Origin: Rhodospirillales bacterium
Lineage (GTDB): Bacteria; Pseudomonadota; Alphaproteobacteria; Reyranellales; Reyranellaceae
DNA: 8,512 bases
Reading direction: 5' to 3'
Assembly (NCBI GenBank): GCA_013205335.1
Contig: JABMNB010000585.1
Coordinates: forward strand, 1 to 8,512
Numbering within the stretch: the stretch's first letter is position 1; each line of letters opens with the position of its first letter. Both the position numbers and the translations under genes were made by a program. The notes under the pieces are model-generated. The model saw only the letters and a program-made list of their open reading frames with translations. It did not search any database and had not been told where the DNA came from. Below are positions 6,147 to 8,512 of this stretch, piece after piece.

Positions 6147-6826
6147 GAGGTTTCCTGGCTGAGGTGGCTCGAGTCGTTGTCGTTGCTCGCGGCGATCGTT
6201 CCGGCCGCCGCCGTGGCTGCGAGGACCAGGATTCCCGCCAGCCTGATGGTCGCCCGGCGGCGCGGTCCGGCCCGTTCCATCGCCAGCAAGGCAAGGTTCA
6301 ACACGACATGAAGGGCGGCGAGCGGCCACCACTCCGCCCGGAAATCCGGGTTGAGCAGCGTACCGCCGAAGGCCATCACGTTTCCGACGATCATCGGGTG
6401 CGACATCAGGGAATAGGGAAAGGCCGTGACGCGCCGCGCTTCCAGCCCGGCAAGCTCGTGGCCGTAGTAGGTGCGGTCGAGCCCCAGCACCGAGGCGGCG
6501 CGGGCGTTGAGGAGAATGCCGAGCGCGATCACGCCGAGGGAGAGGAAGTCGGGTGGCGCCTGCAGGTAGACGAAGGCGAGTGCGGCGACCGACACGGCCT
6601 TCAACAGCAGGGCGTCGCGCTTGAAGACGCGGAACGAGTCGACGCCCCAGGCGAACGCGTACCAATAAAGACCGTAGTAGACGAAGCTGACGAGGTAGAT
6701 TGCGAAGGCAGGCTCGCGGCCGATCGCGGCGCCGGCGAGCACGACGGCGACGAACATCCAGCAGGCGAGAGACGGCCTGTGCTGGTCGAGGATGCTACGA
6801 CTCCGGGACTCCACGCGAAAACCCAT
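6143..6826 (-). CDS. PEMT/Opi3-like phospholipid N-methyltransferase
   Basis: The 227-residue integral membrane protein has about five or six hydrophobic segments (about 22-37, 39-58, 73-90, 95-112, 165-183, 193-212). From residue 107 to 185 it aligns by eye with human PEMT and yeast Opi3: RVTAFPYSLMSHPMIVGN at 132-149 matches the RVTxFPFNxLDNPMYWGS motif, and LLAMER with Glu184 falls where PEMT has its SAM-binding YEE. The enzyme would transfer methyl groups from S-adenosylmethionine to phosphatidylethanolamine or a related aminolipid; isoprenylcysteine-methyltransferase-like or NnrU-like proteins are less good fits. ATG at 6826 is the first start after an in-frame stop, but no Shine-Dalgarno sequence precedes it; GTG at 6814 is an alternative without better support. 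It is the first gene of the leftward operon and overlaps the oxygenase start by four bases. The last 15 residues are polar and may partly exist to provide the coupling site. Confidence 0.88.
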   Translation of the reverse strand: MGFRVESRSRSILDQHRPSLACWMFVAVVLAGAAIGREPAFAIYLVSFVYYGLYWYAFAWGVDSFRVFKRDALLLKAVSVAALAFVYLQAPPDFLSLGVIALGILLNARAASVLGLDRTYYGHELAGLEARRVTAFPYSLMSHPMIVGNVMAFGGTLLNPDFRAEWWPLAALHVVLNLALLAMERAGPRRRATIRLAGILVLAATAAAGTIAASNDNDSSHLSQETS

Positions 6827-7110
6827 ATGCCGGGCGTGTTGCCGGGCCGTGAAGGAACCGCGTCGGTTCGTTGACCGGTGTCAGATCGGCTGCAGAAGCC
6901 GCACCTCTTGGTGCATTTCAGTCTTGCTGAAACGCGCACCATGGCCAAAATTGACGTGGCTGGGCGGCTGGGAGACGCAGATGTTCCTGGGTCTTTGCCC
7001 ACCGTGAACAGGATGCAGAGGTTCACCACCCAGACGCGCTGCCTTCGCCAGGCGAGCAGCCCGCCTGCATTGATCCTTTGACGCCATTTGCAATGTCTTG
7101 AGGCTCTTGC
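6827..7110. other. Non-coding gap between the leftward lipid operon and the Bug gene
   Basis: This 284-base interval holds no ORF with a credible start, ribosome binding site or family resemblance; the short frames on both strands look random. Since the genes on either side are transcribed away from it, it must contain the promoters of both. No clear -35/-10 pair could be picked out by eye. It contains the hairpins at 6901-6941 and, at 7100-7103, a GAGG ribosome binding site seven bases before the Bug gene ATG. Confidence 0.7.
6901..6941. promoter_or_regulatory. Two mutually exclusive hairpins in the presumed leader of the lipid operon
   Basis: GCACC at 6901-6905 pairs with GGTGC at 6910-6914 around a TCTT loop. 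The same GGTGC, extended to TGGTGC (6909-6914), can instead pair with GCACCA at 6936-6941, enclosing a second stem TTTCAG/CTGAAA (6916-6921 with 6927-6932, loop TCTTG). The two foldings compete for one strand. The element lies about 75-115 bases upstream of the PEMT-like ATG. It could be an attenuator-like leader if transcription of the operon starts further right, or simply a protein-binding inverted repeat. Confidence 0.4.
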
Positions 7111-8094
7111 ATGAACATTCGACGCCGCAAATTCATCCTCTCGACCGGGCTCTCGCTTCTGCCCGCGGCGATCCTGCCCAGAACAGCGTTGACCCAGCAG
7201 ACCTGGCCCGCACGTCCTGTCCGCATTGTCGTAGGCTACGCACCGGGTGGCGTGAACGATCTGCTTGCGCGGCTGATAGGCCCCTTTCTTTCGGAGCGGC
7301 TGGGGCAGCCGTTCCCGGTTGAGAATCGGCCGGGCGCGGCGAGCAACATTGCTACGGAAACCGTCGCTCGCGCAGCCCCGGACGGCTACACGCTGTTGCT
7401 TGTCGGCTCGGCCAACGCGATCAACACGACGTTGTACGACAAGCTCAGCTTCGACTTTGCCAAGGATATTGCGCCGGTCGCCTCGCTTTGCAGCGTGCCG
7501 ATTGCCCTGTTGGTCAATCCCGCGGTCTCGGCCCGTACTCTTCCCGAGCTGATCGCCTATGCAAAGGCCAATCCGGGGAAACTCAGCATGGCTTCACCGG
7601 GTAACGGCAGCCCGCAGCACCTTGCGGGCGAACTGTTCAAGATGATGGCCGGTATCGACATGGTGCACATCCCCTATCGGGGCGGTGGTCCGGCGATGAC
7701 CGACCTGCTGTCGGGCCAGGTGCAGGTGTCATTCGGCAGTGTCGCGTCGTCGATGCAATACATCCGCGGTGGCCAGTTGCGGGCTTTGGGTGTCACCACG
7801 AACGCACGGCTCGACGTGCTTCCGAACGTACCGGCTATCGCTGAGGTGCTGCCCGGCTACTTCGCCATTGGCTGGTATGGGCTCGGGGCGCCTGCCGGAA
7901 CTCCGGGCGAGGTCGTTACACGCCTCAATGAGGCCTCGAACGCTGCAATCGCCGACCCCAGGATCAAGGAACGATTGATCGAACTGGGGGCGACACCGTT
8001 GCCGGGTTCTCCTGCCGATTTCGGCAAGCTGATTGCCGATGAAACCGAGCGCTGGGCCAAGGTCGTTAAGTTCTCCGGCGCCAAGCCCAATTGA
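7111..8094 (+). CDS. Bug/TctC family periplasmic solute-binding protein
   Basis: The 327-residue product is a typical tripartite tricarboxylate transporter (TTT) receptor of the Bug family, which captures carboxylates or similar small molecules in the periplasm. Family marks are WPARPVRIVVGYAPGG after the signal, VENRPGAASN, APDGYTLL, ANPGKLSMASPGNGSPQH, IPYRGGGPAM, LPNVPAI and the final WAKVVKFSGAKPN. The length equals the family norm. The N terminus has RRRKF followed by a hydrophobic stretch to about residue 22, ending near ALTQQ, which resembles a Tat signal more than a plain Sec signal. The start ATG is supported by GAGG seven bases upstream. No TctA/TctB membrane genes accompany it in this window, as is common for the many orphan Bug genes of proteobacteria. 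Its base composition is less GC-rich than the genes to its left (one sampled 60-base line has 36 G+C versus 44-48 in sampled lines of the others). The ligand cannot be predicted. Confidence 0.96.
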   Translation: MNIRRRKFILSTGLSLLPAAILPRTALTQQTWPARPVRIVVGYAPGGVNDLLARLIGPFLSERLGQPFPVENRPGAASNIATETVARAAPDGYTLLLVGSANAINTTLYDKLSFDFAKDIAPVASLCSVPIALLVNPAVSARTLPELIAYAKANPGKLSMASPGNGSPQHLAGELFKMMAGIDMVHIPYRGGGPAMTDLLSGQVQVSFGSVASSMQYIRGGQLRALGVTTNARLDVLPNVPAIAEVLPGYFAIGWYGLGAPAGTPGEVVTRLNEASNAAIADPRIKERLIELGATPLPGSPADFGKLIADETERWAKVVKFSGAKPN

Positions 8095-8512
8095 GTCGAG
8101 GGTATGGTGGAGAACCGGGCAGATGACCTGGCCGTTCTGCGCGCCGGCGTTCGAATTCTAGCCGCGTGTGTCCCCGCGGCCAGGAGCGCATCCGCAGCAA
8201 CGCTCAAAACGCTGGAAAAGATGGTGCCCCGAGACGGACCCGGATTAGTCATCTGGATCAGAGACTTAAGGAGTAGTGGGACCCGAAAACCTTCCACAGC
8301 TTACCAGGACTTCCTTTCACTGTGTCCCACCATTCGGTGACGCCCTGCTTCAAATTACACCTCTCCAGCCTTAACCAAGCCGGACAAGAAACTCGAAAAC
8401 GTAGAGGCTGTTCTGAGCTGGTGTGTGCAACGACCGTCGATACCTGGCTGGGCTACTACCAGCGCGCTCACTCCTGGATCGTGCCCCATGGCGTGGTGTA
8501 ACGGGTCGTCGG
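8095..8512. other. Region without a convincing gene, reduced GC
   Basis: After the Bug gene stop no frame on either strand has a credible start, ribosome binding site or family resemblance. The GC content falls: 8341-8400 has 30 G+C in 60 bases. A frame on the minus strand is open from the right edge to a stop at 8371-8373 and could be the tail of a gene lying outside the window; its reading (ending LYVFEFLVRLG) was not recognised. A distant inverted repeat GTGGGAC/GTCCCAC (8276-8282 and 8324-8330) is present but weak. The stretch could be degraded mobile DNA or plain intergenic sequence. Confidence 0.55.
8161..8180 (+). terminator. Possible hairpin downstream of the Bug gene
   Basis: GCCGCG at 8161-8166 pairs perfectly with CGCGGC at 8175-8180 around an eight-base loop, 66 bases after the stop codon. 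No T tract follows, so it is at best a weak or factor-assisted terminator, or a 3'-end stabilising stem. Confidence 0.25.

Noticed and set aside
4639..6311. Long frames on both strands (551 codons minus, 540 codons plus) across the leftward operon
   Set aside because: Both cut across gene boundaries that are supported by ribosome binding sites, overlaps and family motifs; the translations are Arg- or Asp/Gly-rich shadows.
6147..6665. N-terminal extension of the oxygenase frame to 6665
   Set aside because: It would overlap most of the PEMT-like gene in another frame; GTG at 6146 has an SD and a coupling overlap with the upstream stop.
6878..7081. Small plus-strand ORF (67 codons) in the gap before the Bug gene
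   Set aside because: No SD, no recognisable motif, and it contains the hairpin element; random open frame is the simpler explanation.
8140..8165. GTTCGAATTC, resembling a tRNA T-loop
   Set aside because: The flanking bases do not form a five-base T stem and no anticodon or acceptor arms are found on either strand.
8104..8340. Plus-strand ORF of 78 codons just after the Bug gene
   Set aside because: A purine run GAGGG is almost touching the ATG, which is too close for a working SD; composition is unlike the genes here and no family is recognised.

Overview
The window looks like chromosomal DNA from a high-GC proteobacterium, most likely an alphaproteobacterium of the Hyphomicrobiales or Rhodospirillales type. 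This is an inference from the GC-rich codon use, the style of the Calx-beta repeats, the PSD sequence and a Bug/TctC binding protein with a Tat-like signal. No rRNA, tRNA, CRISPR array or recognisable transposase was found.

Layout: (1) Bases 2-1852 (+) are the 3' end of a large repeat protein made of tandem Calx-beta units, which enters from the left edge. (2) Bases 1963-6826 hold five tightly packed genes whose products are all predicted to be at or in the membrane. They are a phosphatidylserine decarboxylase (PSD)-family enzyme (-), a membrane-anchored class III PLP aminotransferase (+, divergent, 23 bases between start codons), and a leftward operon. In transcription order the operon encodes a PEMT/Opi3-like phospholipid N-methyltransferase, a tail-anchored protein with an HxD...H...R pattern like a 2-oxoglutarate/Fe(II) oxygenase, and a four-helix protein resembling Mpo1/DUF962. 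(3) Bases 6827-7110 are non-coding and contain a pair of mutually exclusive hairpins. (4) Bases 7111-8094 (+) encode a solitary Bug/TctC periplasmic solute-binding protein. (5) Bases 8095-8512 hold no convincing gene and fall to roughly 50 % GC in part.

How the genes may work together: a PSD-family decarboxylase plus a PEMT-like methyltransferase are the two chemical steps that take phosphatidylserine to phosphatidylcholine through phosphatidylethanolamine. The aminotransferase, the putative oxygenase and the Mpo1-like protein are not part of that route. The combination suggests synthesis or remodelling of an unusual amino- or methylated lipid at the membrane. This five-gene set is the most promising candidate here for an undescribed system. 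The family assignments rest on visible motifs, and the joint pathway is inference.
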